The notes beneath the pieces are model-generated. The model worked only from the letters and a program-made list of their open reading frames with translations. It did not search any database and was not told the origin of the DNA. From assembly GCF_900105905.1 (NCBI RefSeq), contig NZ_FNSV01000002.1, forward strand, positions 248,001 to 312,000: a stretch of DNA of 64,000 nucleotides. The letters run 5' to 3'. This document shows, piece by piece, positions 56,344 to 64,000 of this stretch (positions within the stretch are counted from its first letter, which is position 1; every line of letters begins with the position of its first letter). Made by a program: the position numbers and the translations under genes. The DNA is from Rhodococcus koreensis (GTDB taxonomy: Bacteria; Actinomycetota; Actinomycetes; Mycobacteriales; Mycobacteriaceae).

Positions 56344-56359
56344 GAGGACTGTTGGCCCT
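56344..56359 (+). promoter_or_regulatory. DosR-like box, site 3
   Basis: GAGGACTGTTGGCCCT, followed by ACTGTC, matches 11 of 13 fixed positions of RGGGACTTNNGNCCCT and lies 68 bases upstream of the hsp20 ATG. Confidence 0.65.
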
Positions 56360-56427
56360 ACTGTCTTCCCCTGAGGGGGAGTGGACTCGGAGGGGTCAGG
56401 TAACACCTCCCGATTCTGGAGTCAGCC

Positions 56428-56892
56428 ATGAGCATTCTCTCGCCCCGCCGCCCACACCAGGCACTGCTGCCGGCGTGGCCGTCATTGCCGGACTGGTCGG
56501 ATCTGATGGCCAGGTTCGAGGCGATGCCGCCGTGGACGTCCCTCGAGGGGCACATGATCCGTGTCGAGGAACATCTCGACGAAGGCCGTTACACCCTACG
56601 CGCCGAACTGCCCGGGATGGACCCGGAAAAGGACGTCGACATCAGCGTCCGGGACGGGCAGTTGACCATCAAGGCCGAACGCACCGAACAACACAAGGAA
56701 GGCACCCGGTCGGAATTCCACTACGGCAGCTTCTACCGGTCCATGCCGCTGCCCGCCGGGGCGAAGGAAGACGACATCGACGCCTCCTACACCGATGGGA
56801 TCCTGACTGTGACGGTACCGGTAACCGAATCCTCGACACCGGAGAAGCACGTCGAAATCAAGGCGACGCCCAGTGGCGGCAAAGTCACCTGA
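56428..56892 (+). CDS. small heat shock protein (Hsp20/alpha-crystallin, HspX-like)
   Basis: A 154-residue Hsp20. A tryptophan-rich N-terminal arm (LLPAWPSLPDWSDL) precedes the alpha-crystallin domain with YTLRAELPGMDPEKDVDISV, LTIKAERTEQHKEGTRSEFH, YGSFYRSMPLPAGAKEDDI and DGILTVTVPV (the GILTV landmark). It is an ATP-independent holdase. HspX/Acr is the main DosR-induced protein in mycobacteria; a matching upstream box supports the same control here. Confidence 0.93.
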   Translation: MSILSPRRPHQALLPAWPSLPDWSDLMARFEAMPPWTSLEGHMIRVEEHLDEGRYTLRAELPGMDPEKDVDISVRDGQLTIKAERTEQHKEGTRSEFHYGSFYRSMPLPAGAKEDDIDASYTDGILTVTVPVTESSTPEKHVEIKATPSGGKVT

Positions 56893-57019
56893 CCGCCGCC
56901 TTGTGCCGGGGTGGAACGCGATGAGGATCGGCGCCCGGATGGCAGACCGGTTGCCGCGGCAGAGAACCGCGGAACACGGGGACCCGCTCACCCAGGCCTC
57001 CTTCCTGAACGGGGACAGT

Positions 57020-57178
57020 ATGCCGAAGACGATCATCCCGGTTATCGCGACGTTGTGGGTCATTCTGGCGGTGATCGGTGCTTGGAGCACCATCGCCTTC
57101 GCGATCGCCGTCCTTGCCGCCGTCGTGCTGGGCACCTACCTGCTGGCGTCTGCGGTCACCGGGCCAGGGAACCGCTGA
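57020..57178 (+). CDS. 52-residue membrane peptide
   Basis: A short hydrophobic protein from ATG 57020: IIPVIATLWVILAVIGAWST and FAIAVLAAVVLGTYLLASAV suggest two TM helices. GGGGA lies 6 bases before the ATG. It lies between hsp20 and the Hrp1-like gene in the same direction (gaps 127 and 60 bases). No family is named; similar small proteins occur in stress operons. Confidence 0.6.
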   Translation: MPKTIIPVIATLWVILAVIGAWSTIAFAIAVLAAVVLGTYLLASAVTGPGNR

Positions 57179-57238
57179 CGTGGCCACACGCCACCATCTG
57201 AAACCGCTTATTCGACAGACCCTTGGAGATCACCAATC

Positions 57239-57673
57239 ATGACCACAGCAAGTGACATCATGCACGCGGGGGCGACCTGCATCGGCGAGCACGACACCCT
57301 GACCACTGCCGCCCAACGTATGCGGGAATTGGACGTCGGGGCGCTGCCGATCTGTGGCGACGACGACCGCCTGCACGGCATCATCACCGACCGAGACATC
57401 GTACTCAAATGCGTTGCTGCCGAACAGGACCCGGCCACGATGACCGCGGGCGATCTCGCGCAGGGCAGCCCTTACCATGTCGATGCCGGAGCGAGCGTCG
57501 AAGTGGTGGTCACCGTGATGGAGGAGCACCAGATCCGCCGGCTGCCGGTTCTCGACGATCATCGACTGGTTGGGATGATCAGCGAAGCTGACATCGCCCG
57601 TCATCTTCCCGAGCATGCAGTCGGGTCGTTCGTCGAAGCCATCTGTGCCCCGAAAGCACTTCCCAGCCAATGA
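57239..57673 (+). CDS. hrp1: tandem-CBS protein, Hrp1-like
   Basis: A 144-residue protein made of two CBS domains: ASDIMHAGATCIGEHDTLTT, LPICGDDDRLHGIITDRDIV, then the second with RRLPVLDDHRLVGMISEADI. Length and arrangement match Rv2626c (hypoxic response protein 1) of the DosR regulon. CBS pairs bind adenosine nucleotides. GGAG stands before the ATG at about 11 bases. A strong hairpin follows its stop. Confidence 0.88.
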   Translation: MTTASDIMHAGATCIGEHDTLTTAAQRMRELDVGALPICGDDDRLHGIITDRDIVLKCVAAEQDPATMTAGDLAQGSPYHVDAGASVEVVVTVMEEHQIRRLPVLDDHRLVGMISEADIARHLPEHAVGSFVEAICAPKALPSQ

Positions 57674-57679
57674 CCCGCG

Positions 57680-57709
57680 CGGTGTGGAGGGCCGGGGCCC
57701 TCCACACCG
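57680..57709 (+). terminator. 14-bp stem terminator after the CBS gene
   Basis: CGGTGTGGAGGGCC and GGCCCTCCACACCG are exact reverse complements separated by GG; in RNA the loop would open to 4-6 bases. It begins 7 bases after the CBS stop and is the clearest terminator in the window. No T-run. Confidence 0.8.
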
Positions 57710-58445
57710 GTCCTGCAGAGAACCTCAACCGCGATCTCTGTACGGGCACTCACCGCACCATGACTCGGGGATGGTCGATCGTTTCTCTTCGCCTCGAGGG
57801 GTGTTGATTCCGGGTACCAGCGATCTCGCGCTGAACCTTTCGCCTGATTCTCCACATCACTCTCCGAACATCAGGTATAGCTCCGCGGGCCTTGCGGCGG
57901 TGCGATGCCGGGCGCTAGGGCGCCCAGGCTGCATGCGAACACGCGCGGCACCAGCGACTGGCACTGCGATCGCCGGCCTCACCCATCCGGCACCTCAACC
58001 GGACGAGTAGACGTGGTCGTGCCCCTGCGCCAGCGGATGTCGGCCGATAACGCTTCACTCTGATCTTCGCTCGACGCCCGAAACACCTCGGTGAGTTCGG
58101 TGCCCCACTCTGCCGACAGTCTTACGCACATCGTGCCCTCGGCGCCGTCGAGGGTGAGCATCTTATCGGTGTCGGCACGCTGTTGATCGGACGACCTGCA
58201 CCGTCGGCATCTCCGCGGCGTGGCATGTCGATTTTTTCGCGAAGGACATACTGATGCTTCCGATCACCACGGAAGATCTTTGGGGCGGAACAAGGCTGGG
58301 CGACGCAATGCGGCCTCGATGTCCCAACCCTCAGAGTTACACAGGACACACTTGGGATACCGCGGGGGACGGCCCCGGTCCAGCTCCGATAGGGCAACTG
58401 CTGACGTCAGCGGCCACTGCATCGCAGGCACCCAGAGTCCTCGGA
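57710..58445. other. 736-base region with at most a gene remnant
   Basis: No intact gene is supported. On the minus strand, 58161-57979 is a 60-codon frame with protein-like sequence (CVRLSAEWGTELTEVFRASS); the open frame extends upstream without a clear start, so it may be the end of a lost gene. Nothing else is recognised. Confidence 0.5.
57979..58161 (-). CDS. possible small protein or gene remnant
   Basis: A 60-residue frame from ATG 58161 (MLTLDGAEGTMCVRLSAEWG) with balanced composition. No Shine-Dalgarno is obvious and no family is recognised. It ends close to the CBS terminator region and is convergent with it. Confidence 0.3.
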   Translation of the reverse strand: MLTLDGAEGTMCVRLSAEWGTELTEVFRASSEDQSEALSADIRWRRGTTTSTRPVEVPDG

Positions 58446-60050
58446 TCAATCGCGCACCGGCTCCGTCTGCGAGTCGTGGACGTCGGAATACCGTTCCAGG
58501 ACTCTGCGCATCTCCGTTATGGCCTTCTGGCGGTTCCCGGTCTCGGAGATCCGGGCGAGTTGACGCTTGAGGCTCACGGCAAAATCCGCGTAGTCGTTCT
58601 GCCAGTCCCGACCGATCAGTTGCGCCGCGTCCGTCCGGGCGGTACCCGCCAGCTTCGCGGGGGTGCCGGACTGCAGTTGGTAGCATTCGCCGATCTTCGG
58701 GGTGACGATGGAAAGCGAAGGGTCGTCGTCGGATACCAGTTCGGTCAGCGCCGCGATCGCTCCCGGCTCACCATGGGTCAAGAACAGGCTTCCGGAAATA
58801 GGATTCCGCGCCTTGATCCAGTCCAGCAGTTCGGCCTGATCTGCATGGGCAGAGTAGCTGTCGATCCGCCGGATGTGGGCGCGAACATTGACGTCCGAGC
58901 CCGAAATACGAACTTGTTTTGCACCTTCGAGAATTATGCGACCGAGCGATCCTTGAGCTTGGAACCCGACGAACAAGATCGTCGAATCCCGGCGATGCAG
59001 ATTGTGTGCGAGATGATGGCGAACCCGTCCCGCCTCACACATTCCCGAGGCCGCAATGATGATGACCCCCGACATCGTGTTGATCCGCATGGAGACTGCA
59101 GCATCATCGACATAGTGAATCGCCGGATGGTGGAAGATGTCCTTGCCCTCGAGATCCTCGAGTTCGGCGGCATGCCTGGCGAAGACGCTCGTAGCCCGGT
59201 TGGCCAGCGGCGAGTCGACGAAGACCGGCACGTTGGGGATGCGGTTCTCATCGGCGAGGTACGCAATGTCGAGTAACAACTCCTGCGTGCGTTCCAGCGC
59301 GAAGGCAGGGATCACCAGGTTGCCACCACGTGAGCTGGCCCTGTTGATCTCTCCTTCCAACAGGTCCCGTCGCTCGCTGATGGTCAGCTTCGCGCGGGAC
59401 CGGCTGCCGTAGGTCGCCTCGCAAATAACGTAGTCCAGGCCCGAAGGGCCTTCCGGGTCGGCGTGGAACGCCTTGTATTGTGGACCGAGGTCGCCGGAAC
59501 AGAGCAGACTCACCCCTCCAGCGTCGACCTCCGCTGACGTCGCACCCAAAATGTGTCCGGCATTCCACAATCGTGCTCGAAACCCGGGGGTGGGTTGGAA
59601 CCATTCCTCCAAGGGGACGGGGCGGGTCTGCCTCCACGCCGTCAACCCATCCTGTTCGGTATAGAGCGGTTCGAATGTCCCCTCGCCGGCGCGATCTCGC
59701 CGTTGATTTCGTCGCTGCGCCTCGAACTCCTGAATCCTTCCCGCGTCGGCGAGCATGTATTGCAGGAGCTCGGAGGTCTCGTCGGTGCAGAAGATTGGCC
59801 CTTCGAAGCCGCGGGCCACCAGCTTGGGCAGCAGGCCACAATGATCGATATGGGCGTGGGTGAGTACGACCGCATCAATCCCCTCCGGCGCGAAGGCGAA
59901 GGCACCGTGATTCAGTGTCTCCAGGCTCCGTGAGCCCTGGAACAGTCCGCAGTCCACCAGTATGCGTGTGCCGTCCGACTCAATCTCCAGGCAGGAGCCG
60001 GTCACTGTTTTCGCGGCACCATGAAAGGTGAGGTTCACGTGGTTCGTCAT
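58446..60050 (-). CDS. metallo-beta-lactamase/beta-CASP RNA nuclease
   Basis: A 534-residue beta-CASP protein of the Ysh1/CPSF73-like type. Zinc ligands are in VVLTHAHIDHCGLLPKL (HxHxDH), AGHILGATSAEV and LLCSGDLGP; the beta-CASP cap follows with SGLDYVICEATYGSRSR, VIPAFALERTQELL, ASGMCEAGRVRHHL and the final SYSAHADQAELL. ATG 60050 is preceded by AGGAG 6 bases away. A C-terminal helical extension (about 465-534) is added. It probably degrades or processes RNA. Second gene after the small membrane protein on the same strand. Confidence 0.92.
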   Translation of the reverse strand: MTNHVNLTFHGAAKTVTGSCLEIESDGTRILVDCGLFQGSRSLETLNHGAFAFAPEGIDAVVLTHAHIDHCGLLPKLVARGFEGPIFCTDETSELLQYMLADAGRIQEFEAQRRNQRRDRAGEGTFEPLYTEQDGLTAWRQTRPVPLEEWFQPTPGFRARLWNAGHILGATSAEVDAGGVSLLCSGDLGPQYKAFHADPEGPSGLDYVICEATYGSRSRAKLTISERRDLLEGEINRASSRGGNLVIPAFALERTQELLLDIAYLADENRIPNVPVFVDSPLANRATSVFARHAAELEDLEGKDIFHHPAIHYVDDAAVSMRINTMSGVIIIAASGMCEAGRVRHHLAHNLHRRDSTILFVGFQAQGSLGRIILEGAKQVRISGSDVNVRAHIRRIDSYSAHADQAELLDWIKARNPISGSLFLTHGEPGAIAALTELVSDDDPSLSIVTPKIGECYQLQSGTPAKLAGTARTDAAQLIGRDWQNDYADFAVSLKRQLARISETGNRQKAITEMRRVLERYSDVHDSQTEPVRD

Positions 60051-60168
60051 GCGAGGCTCCTCGTTACAGATCCAGCTCCCCGGCAGCGTGGCGGTCTGTC
60101 TGTGCTGACGTGATGCCGCCCCGTCCGGTACAGGTTCGCCGCGGGTGCACCGGCATTCGATCGCGGTA

Positions 60169-60591
60169 TTACCGTTGCCGTGTGGCGTCCGGATATGCCT
60201 CGTCGGGTTTCCAGGTCGATACCGCCCAGATGACGACCACATCGAGCCCGATGATCAGGATCGCCCACAGCGGGTAGTACGGCAGCCAGAGGAAGTTCGC
60301 GAGTATGGAGACTGCCGCGATGATCACTGCGGCCACACGAGACCAGGTGGCACCGGTGAACAACGCGCAGCCGACGAGTGCGACGACCGCACCCAGGACA
60401 AGGTGGATCCATCCCCAGGTGGTGAGGTCGATCTTGTACGTGTAGTTGATGCCGACGACGAACACCTCGTCCTTCGCAACAGCGGCGATGCCCTGGAGAA
60501 GCTGCAGTATCCCCACTGTGACCAAGACGACGGCCGCGCCCGTGGCGGTGCCAGCCGCGACATTCTGCTTGACCAACGTATCCTCGGACAT
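60169..60591 (-). CDS. DUF7144-type four-helix membrane protein
   Basis: A 140-residue integral membrane protein: AAVVLVTVGILQLLQGIAAV, WGWIHLVLGAVVALVGCALF, VAAVIIAAVSILANFLWLPY and WAILIIGLDVVVIWAVST. The pattern with W.HL.LG and FLWLPYYPLW is typical of actinobacterial DUF7144 proteins. GAAGGG lies about 8 bases before ATG 60591; longer starts are possible. A DosR-like site lies 141 bases upstream. Confidence 0.8.
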   Translation of the reverse strand: MSEDTLVKQNVAAGTATGAAVVLVTVGILQLLQGIAAVAKDEVFVVGINYTYKIDLTTWGWIHLVLGAVVALVGCALFTGATWSRVAAVIIAAVSILANFLWLPYYPLWAILIIGLDVVVIWAVSTWKPDEAYPDATRQR

Positions 60592-60731
60592 TCTCGCGCC
60601 CTTCTCTCGGTGTTCGTTGAGCGGGATGCCGGTGCGGAGTAGTCGAGAGCGGATCACTCCGCGCGACACGACTCGTGTGCGCCGAAACACTTCTCACAGT
60701 TCGAGTGAACATCGGAAAGACGGCGGTCAGT

Positions 60732-60747
60732 AGGGTCTCCTGTCACC
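60732..60747 (-). promoter_or_regulatory. DosR-like box, site 4
   Basis: Minus-strand GGTGACAGGAGACCCT, followed by ACTGAC, matches 10 of 13 fixed positions of RGGGACTTNNGNCCCT and lies 141 bases before the DUF7144 gene, with the nuclease gene behind it. Confidence 0.5.
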
Positions 60748-60750
60748 ATT

Positions 60751-60775
60751 CACGGCACGGCACGGCACGGCACGG
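60751..60775. repeat. five tandem CACGG pentamers
   Basis: CACGG five times without interruption, 4 bases beyond DosR-like site 4. It is in the intergenic region between divergent genes; pentamer slippage here would change promoter spacing but no protein. Confidence 0.85.
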
Positions 60776-61109
60776 AACGCGATCAGTGGGCAGTGTGAGG
60801 CCCCTGTCGGGGCCTGACTGTCAACGAACACGGGGGAAGTCCGGGCGGGCGGAAGCCGGATGGTTCTCACCTCGCGACGGGATTGCTGTACAGGGCACAA
60901 AGTCACCGATCGGGATCCGCCCACCGTGACTCGATCTGGGTCGCGAACCTCGCGACCGTCGGCCGCCTGTCGGGGAGCGGGAACCGTCTTCACCCTGCCG
61001 CGTTCACCGCGCGCAGCGGGGATCGACGGAACATGACAGTTCCGGGCCCGTCGATTGTGCAGGTCTTGGCTCGATGTTCCCTCACAGAGCACCCCGGGGT
61101 CCCTCGATT
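60776..61109. other. 334-base intergenic region
   Basis: Between the pentamer repeat and DosR-like site 5. No gene or RNA structure is supported on either strand; the divergent promoters for 60591 and 61268 should be at its edges. Confidence 0.5.
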
Positions 61110-61125
61110 GAGGACCCTCGGCCCT
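61110..61125 (+). promoter_or_regulatory. DosR-like box, site 5
   Basis: GAGGACCCTCGGCCCT, followed by ACTGCC, matches 10 of 13 fixed positions of RGGGACTTNNGNCCCT. It lies 142 bases before the DUF1918 gene. Confidence 0.55.
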
Positions 61126-61267
61126 ACTGCCGGTATCCAATGACGAGTGAACTGGGAAGGGGCAGCAACCACTACCTCACTCGCCATACGGCAGCACACG
61201 AACTGGCACAACCGAACCACGACATATGTGCGCGTCGCTCGATAGGTTGCCATGGATGGAGATCGAC

Positions 61268-61570
61268 ATGCACGCAGAACCAGGGGACTGGCTGGTTGTG
61301 AAAGGCACAGTCGTGGACAGCCCCGACGAGGTCGGTCAGATCGTCGAGGTTCGCCACGCGGACGGCGAGCCTCCGTACCTTGTCAGGTGGATACGTGACG
61401 GTCACGAGGCACTGGTATTTCCCGGCCCGGACGCGCACGTGGTGACAGCCGCCGAGAAGGTCGAGGAAGACCGTCGCGAACGACAACGAATCTCCGCGAT
61501 ACAAGACGCTATTGCCGGCCAACCACACCCCGAACAGCGGAGTCTCCGAACCGGCCACGGGGGTGCCTGA
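61268..61570 (+). CDS. DUF1918 protein
   Basis: A 100-residue protein whose first 60 residues form a DUF1918 SH3-like barrel: MHAEPGDWLVVKGTVVDSPD, RHADGEPPYLVRWIRDGHEA and LVFPGPDAHV. A charged helical tail follows. ATG 61268 is chosen because GGAG lies 6 bases before it and the family begins with M.A..GD. The family is frequent in actinobacterial stress regions; function unknown. Confidence 0.85.
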   Translation: MHAEPGDWLVVKGTVVDSPDEVGQIVEVRHADGEPPYLVRWIRDGHEALVFPGPDAHVVTAAEKVEEDRRERQRISAIQDAIAGQPHPEQRSLRTGHGGA

Positions 61571-61576
61571 GAAGCC

Positions 61577-62140
61577 TCAGGACTGGGTGAACTGAACGTC
61601 CGCGACGCCCGGTACGCCCGCGGCGAGGGCCGTCACCACCTCTCGTTCCGGATCGTCGAGCGCGAGCCCGGTGATCGCCACCGTGCCGTCTGTGATCTCG
61701 ACCGTCCACCGCCGCGATCCTGCGTAAACGTCGAGACGATGCTGCACGTCCTTCGCTATGCGGGTGTCGTCCATTGTCAGGAGCGCGAGAAGATCACGCC
61801 GGGTGACGATTCCGATGACATCGTGTTCGTGGACGATGGGAATTCCGCGTAGACCCGAGCGCAGCATCGCCGACGCGAGGTCGCTGATGTCGGTGTCCGG
61901 TGTCATCGCAACGACCGGGGTGGTCATCGTCTCGGACACTGACAAGTCGGCTCTGGGGAGCGAGTGGAACTTTGCGCGGAGCAGGTCTCCCTCCGAGACG
62001 ATTCCCACCAAGTGCTGGGACTCGTCGACGACGGGTAGGACGGTGAACCCTGTCCTCGCGATGATGCGGAGACATTCGTCGACGGCGGTCGACGGACTCA
62101 CGGTGGTGACCGGGCTGCTCATGATGTGACGTGTATGCAT
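61577..62140 (-). CDS. CBS-BON domain protein
   Basis: A 187-residue protein with two CBS domains (IMSSPVTTVSPSTAVDECLR; TMTTPVVAMTPDTDISDLAS with RGIPIVHEHDVIGIVTRRDL) and a C-terminal BON domain (VQHRLDVYAGSRRWTVEITD, VPGVADVQF). CBS senses adenylates, BON binds phospholipid-like surfaces. Closely related to the partial gene at 63640. No DosR-like site is obvious in the 190 bases upstream. Confidence 0.9.
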   Translation of the reverse strand: MHTRHIMSSPVTTVSPSTAVDECLRIIARTGFTVLPVVDESQHLVGIVSEGDLLRAKFHSLPRADLSVSETMTTPVVAMTPDTDISDLASAMLRSGLRGIPIVHEHDVIGIVTRRDLLALLTMDDTRIAKDVQHRLDVYAGSRRWTVEITDGTVAITGLALDDPEREVVTALAAGVPGVADVQFTQS

Positions 62141-62331
62141 GACGGCTCCATCCTTTCGACGTCCGGCGTCACGGTCGTGGTGATTACCTCGTGGGTTCCG
62201 GTCACCTGTTCACGGACACAGATGGAGGTGTAGCACCTGCCCGTCACCATTAGTAATGCTCTGCAAAGAGCAATGCACCCCAGGCTGTCTCGGCGCAGAT
62301 CTCGGGCAGTCGAAATATCAATCAATTGAGG

Positions 62332-63228
62332 TCAGCGACGCACGATCAGCAGCGGGCGGCTGACGGCGTGGAGGAGTGCCCGGCTGGTCGATCCGAGCAA
62401 CAGCGACGCGAATCCGCCGCGCCCACGGCTGCCGGTCACGACCAACTGCGCAGCCTCCGATTGCTGGAGCAGATGATGAACTGGCCGGTCCCGGACGACT
62501 ACTTTGCGGACGACGACGTCCGGGTACTTGTCCTTCCATCCGGCGAGGCTCTCCGACAGGAGGGCCTGTTCCGCTGGTTCGGCTGCCGACCAGGCAAGTT
62601 CGTTGTCACTGAGATCGGCAGGCGCGACTGTCAACAGGCTGAAGTCACTCCACGCGTGCACCGCAACCAGATCGACGTCGCGCAGAGCGGCCTCCTCGAA
62701 TGCCGCCGCGATGGCCGGTTCGCTGTTCGATGAGCCGTCGACACCGATGACTACAGGCCCGTCCAATGGAGGCGCATCCATTTCGGGCATTCCGCGGACC
62801 ACCGCCACCGGGCAGGCTGCGTGACTGGCTACTGCGGAGCTGACCGACCCCACCAGGCCGCCGGTGAACTCTCCGAGCCCGCGGGAACCGACGACCAGCA
62901 TGCGAGCCGACTTCGCCACCTCGAGCAGGGCCGGTACGGCCGAGCCGTGTTGCAGCACCGTCCGGAGGGTGAGGTGGTTGTCGCGAACGCTGCGTCGGGC
63001 GAGTTCCGCGGCTGTGGCAAGCCTCTGGGTACCCACGTACTCGATGCCGGTGAACACGCCCGCGGACAGGTTGACGGCGTCGCCGAACGTACCATGAGCA
63101 GCCGGGAGGGCGGACACCAGAAGTAGCGGAACACGATGGCGGACAGCTGCGTCGGCGGCCCAACGTACGGCCTCGAGCGACTGCGCCGATCCGTCCACAC
63201 CGGCGACAATCGGTGACTCTGTCTTCAT
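62332..63228 (-). CDS. universal stress protein, two domains
   Basis: A 298-residue tandem USP. Both domains keep the ATP-binding pattern: IVAGVDGSAQSLEAVRWAAD with MLVVGSRGLGEFTGGLVGSV, and VVIGVDGSSNSEPAIAAAFE with LVVTGSRGRGGFASLLLGST. It resembles Rv2623-type USPs. ATG 63228 is preferred; the longer start at 63300 would overlap the upstream regulatory region. Confidence 0.93.
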   Translation of the reverse strand: MKTESPIVAGVDGSAQSLEAVRWAADAAVRHRVPLLLVSALPAAHGTFGDAVNLSAGVFTGIEYVGTQRLATAAELARRSVRDNHLTLRTVLQHGSAVPALLEVAKSARMLVVGSRGLGEFTGGLVGSVSSAVASHAACPVAVVRGMPEMDAPPLDGPVVIGVDGSSNSEPAIAAAFEEAALRDVDLVAVHAWSDFSLLTVAPADLSDNELAWSAAEPAEQALLSESLAGWKDKYPDVVVRKVVVRDRPVHHLLQQSEAAQLVVTGSRGRGGFASLLLGSTSRALLHAVSRPLLIVRR

Positions 63229-63328
63229 CGCAAAGCCTCGTTTCAGTTCGGGCGACCCGCCGCGAATGTTCACTCCCAAGATCGCCCGAATAGGGCACAA
63301 GCCAATCTCCGGACCGACGAGCGGCCGA

Positions 63329-63586
63329 TCACAGCGAGTTGACGCCCTGTAGAAGTAGGGTGGGTAAACCCGGGACCATCAGTCCGACACCAACGGACAC
63401 AATCGTGGCGCCGGTGACGCGGTGGCGCGGATTGCGGAAGACACCGAGCCCGACGAAGACCACCGCGGCTGCGCCACCGAGAACGGTGAGGGGAGACGTC
63501 ACCGACAGTGCGCCGACCCCCACGAGGGTGGCGGCGGCGATCCAGGGCCATCGGAGGTCTCGGGCGTCGAGATACTTGGTCTGCAC
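63329..63586 (-). CDS. small two-helix membrane protein
   Basis: An 85-residue protein from GTG 63586, chosen because GGAGG lies 5 bases upstream (63596-63592). Hydrophobic segments: WPWIAAATLVGVGALSVTSP and VLGGAAAVVFVGLGVF, then a third TGATIVSVGVGLMVPGL. No family is recognised. It lies between the CBS-BON and USP genes, all on the minus strand. Confidence 0.65.
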   Translation of the reverse strand: MQTKYLDARDLRWPWIAAATLVGVGALSVTSPLTVLGGAAAVVFVGLGVFRNPRHRVTGATIVSVGVGLMVPGLPTLLLQGVNSL

Positions 63587-63639
63587 TGCCACCTCCAGTC
63601 GGGCAAGGTCGAAGATCGGGGTCGACTGAGGGCTATTGG

Positions 63640-64000
63640 CTAGTCCGGAGGGATGTGCACCTCGGTGATGCCGGGTACGGTTTCGGCCAGCGCGGCGATG
63701 ACATTTCGTTCCGGGTCCTCCGGCGTGGCCCCGAAGATCGTGGCGGAGCCGTGGGCAACGTTGACGCGCCATCGGCCGGCTCCGCCGTAGATATCGAGGC
63801 GGTGTTGCACTTCCTTTGCGATCTGATCGTCGTCCGTCGTGAGGATGGCGATGAGATCGGGACGGGTGACGATCCCGAGGATGTCGTGATCGTGCACGAT
63901 GGGGATGCCGCGCAGCCGCGATCGCAGCATGGCGGACGCGAGTTCGCTGACCTCCGCGTCCGCGGTCATCGCCACGACGGGACTGGACATGACATCGCCC
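63640..64000 (-). CDS. CBS-BON domain protein, 5' end outside window
   Basis: The 3' part of a CBS-BON gene; the frame is open at the window edge. It shows the second CBS domain (MSSPVVAMTADAEVSELASA, RGIPIVHDHDILGIVTRPDL) and the BON domain (VQHRLDIYGGAGRWRVNVAH, VPGITEVHIP). It is a close paralogue of 61577, suggesting duplication of a CBS-BON unit around the USP gene. Confidence 0.9.
   Translation of the reverse strand, partial: GDVMSSPVVAMTADAEVSELASAMLRSRLRGIPIVHDHDILGIVTRPDLIAILTTDDDQIAKEVQHRLDIYGGAGRWRVNVAHGSATIFGATPEDPERNVIAALAETVPGITEVHIPPD

Noticed and set aside
63292..63307. Possible DosR-like site before the USP gene
   Set aside because: The minus-strand 16-mer keeps CCCT but matches only about 6 of 13 fixed positions.
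1..64000. CRISPR arrays, rRNA and tRNA genes
   Set aside because: No regularly spaced repeat-spacer array, no rRNA-like stretch and no cloverleaf with a GGTTCRA arm was found by eye.

Overview
The window is high-GC actinobacterial DNA. Codon use, DUF3263 and DUF1918 proteins, an ANTAR-domain regulator and a large set of mycobacterial DosR-regulon-type genes point to a Rhodococcus-like member of the Mycobacteriales (inference; no rRNA or tRNA gene is present to confirm it). It looks like an accessory island or large-plasmid segment: many insertion sequences, some nested, and many genes with single frameshifts or truncations lie between intact genes.

Layout. 0-4 kb: the end of one SDR gene, a second SDR and an AMP-forming acyl-CoA synthetase, a likely catabolic cluster. 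4-6 kb: a decayed IS3 orfA fragment and an AbiE-type (type IV) toxin-antitoxin operon with a 15-bp-arm palindrome before the antitoxin. 6-12 kb: a large HEAT-like protein, a hydrolase remnant, and a transposase gene split by a 1347-bp IS3-family element. 12-18.4 kb: DUF3263 and a gas vesicle operon in which a gvpA-gvpF/L cassette occurs twice around GvpY/GvpZ-like genes, ending with gvpG and a hairpin. 18.4-27 kb: signalling genes (PAS-ANTAR, PAS-GAF-GGDEF-EAL), a nucleotidyltransferase-like gene, phoU and many small pseudogenes. 27-36.3 kb: a P-loop ATPase, an SRPBCC membrane protein, and an ABC exporter pair destroyed by frameshifts and by an IS21-family element.

36.4-64 kb is a dormancy/stress island. 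It holds two PNPOx-fold proteins, a DUF4389 membrane protein, a flavodoxin, a K+ channel, universal stress proteins, an SPFH protein, two phosphoribosyltransferase fusions (to an erythromycin-esterase-like domain, now broken, and to an alpha/beta hydrolase), an FtsH gene with an in-frame stop, Hsp20, an Hrp1-like CBS protein, a beta-CASP nuclease, CBS-BON proteins and small membrane proteins. Five 16-bp sites resembling the DosR box lie upstream of operons here, four sharing an extended CCCTACTG end. The island is interrupted at 49-52 kb by an ISAzo13-type element sitting in a GyrI-like gene and itself carrying the second IS3 copy, inverted relative to the first 40 kb away.

How it fits together: if the boxes are functional, one hypoxia/NO-type regulator would co-induce stress sensors (USP, CBS), a chaperone (Hsp20), redox/flavin proteins and membrane proteins. 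The gas vesicle operon, TA system and catabolic genes are separate modules brought together by mobile DNA.
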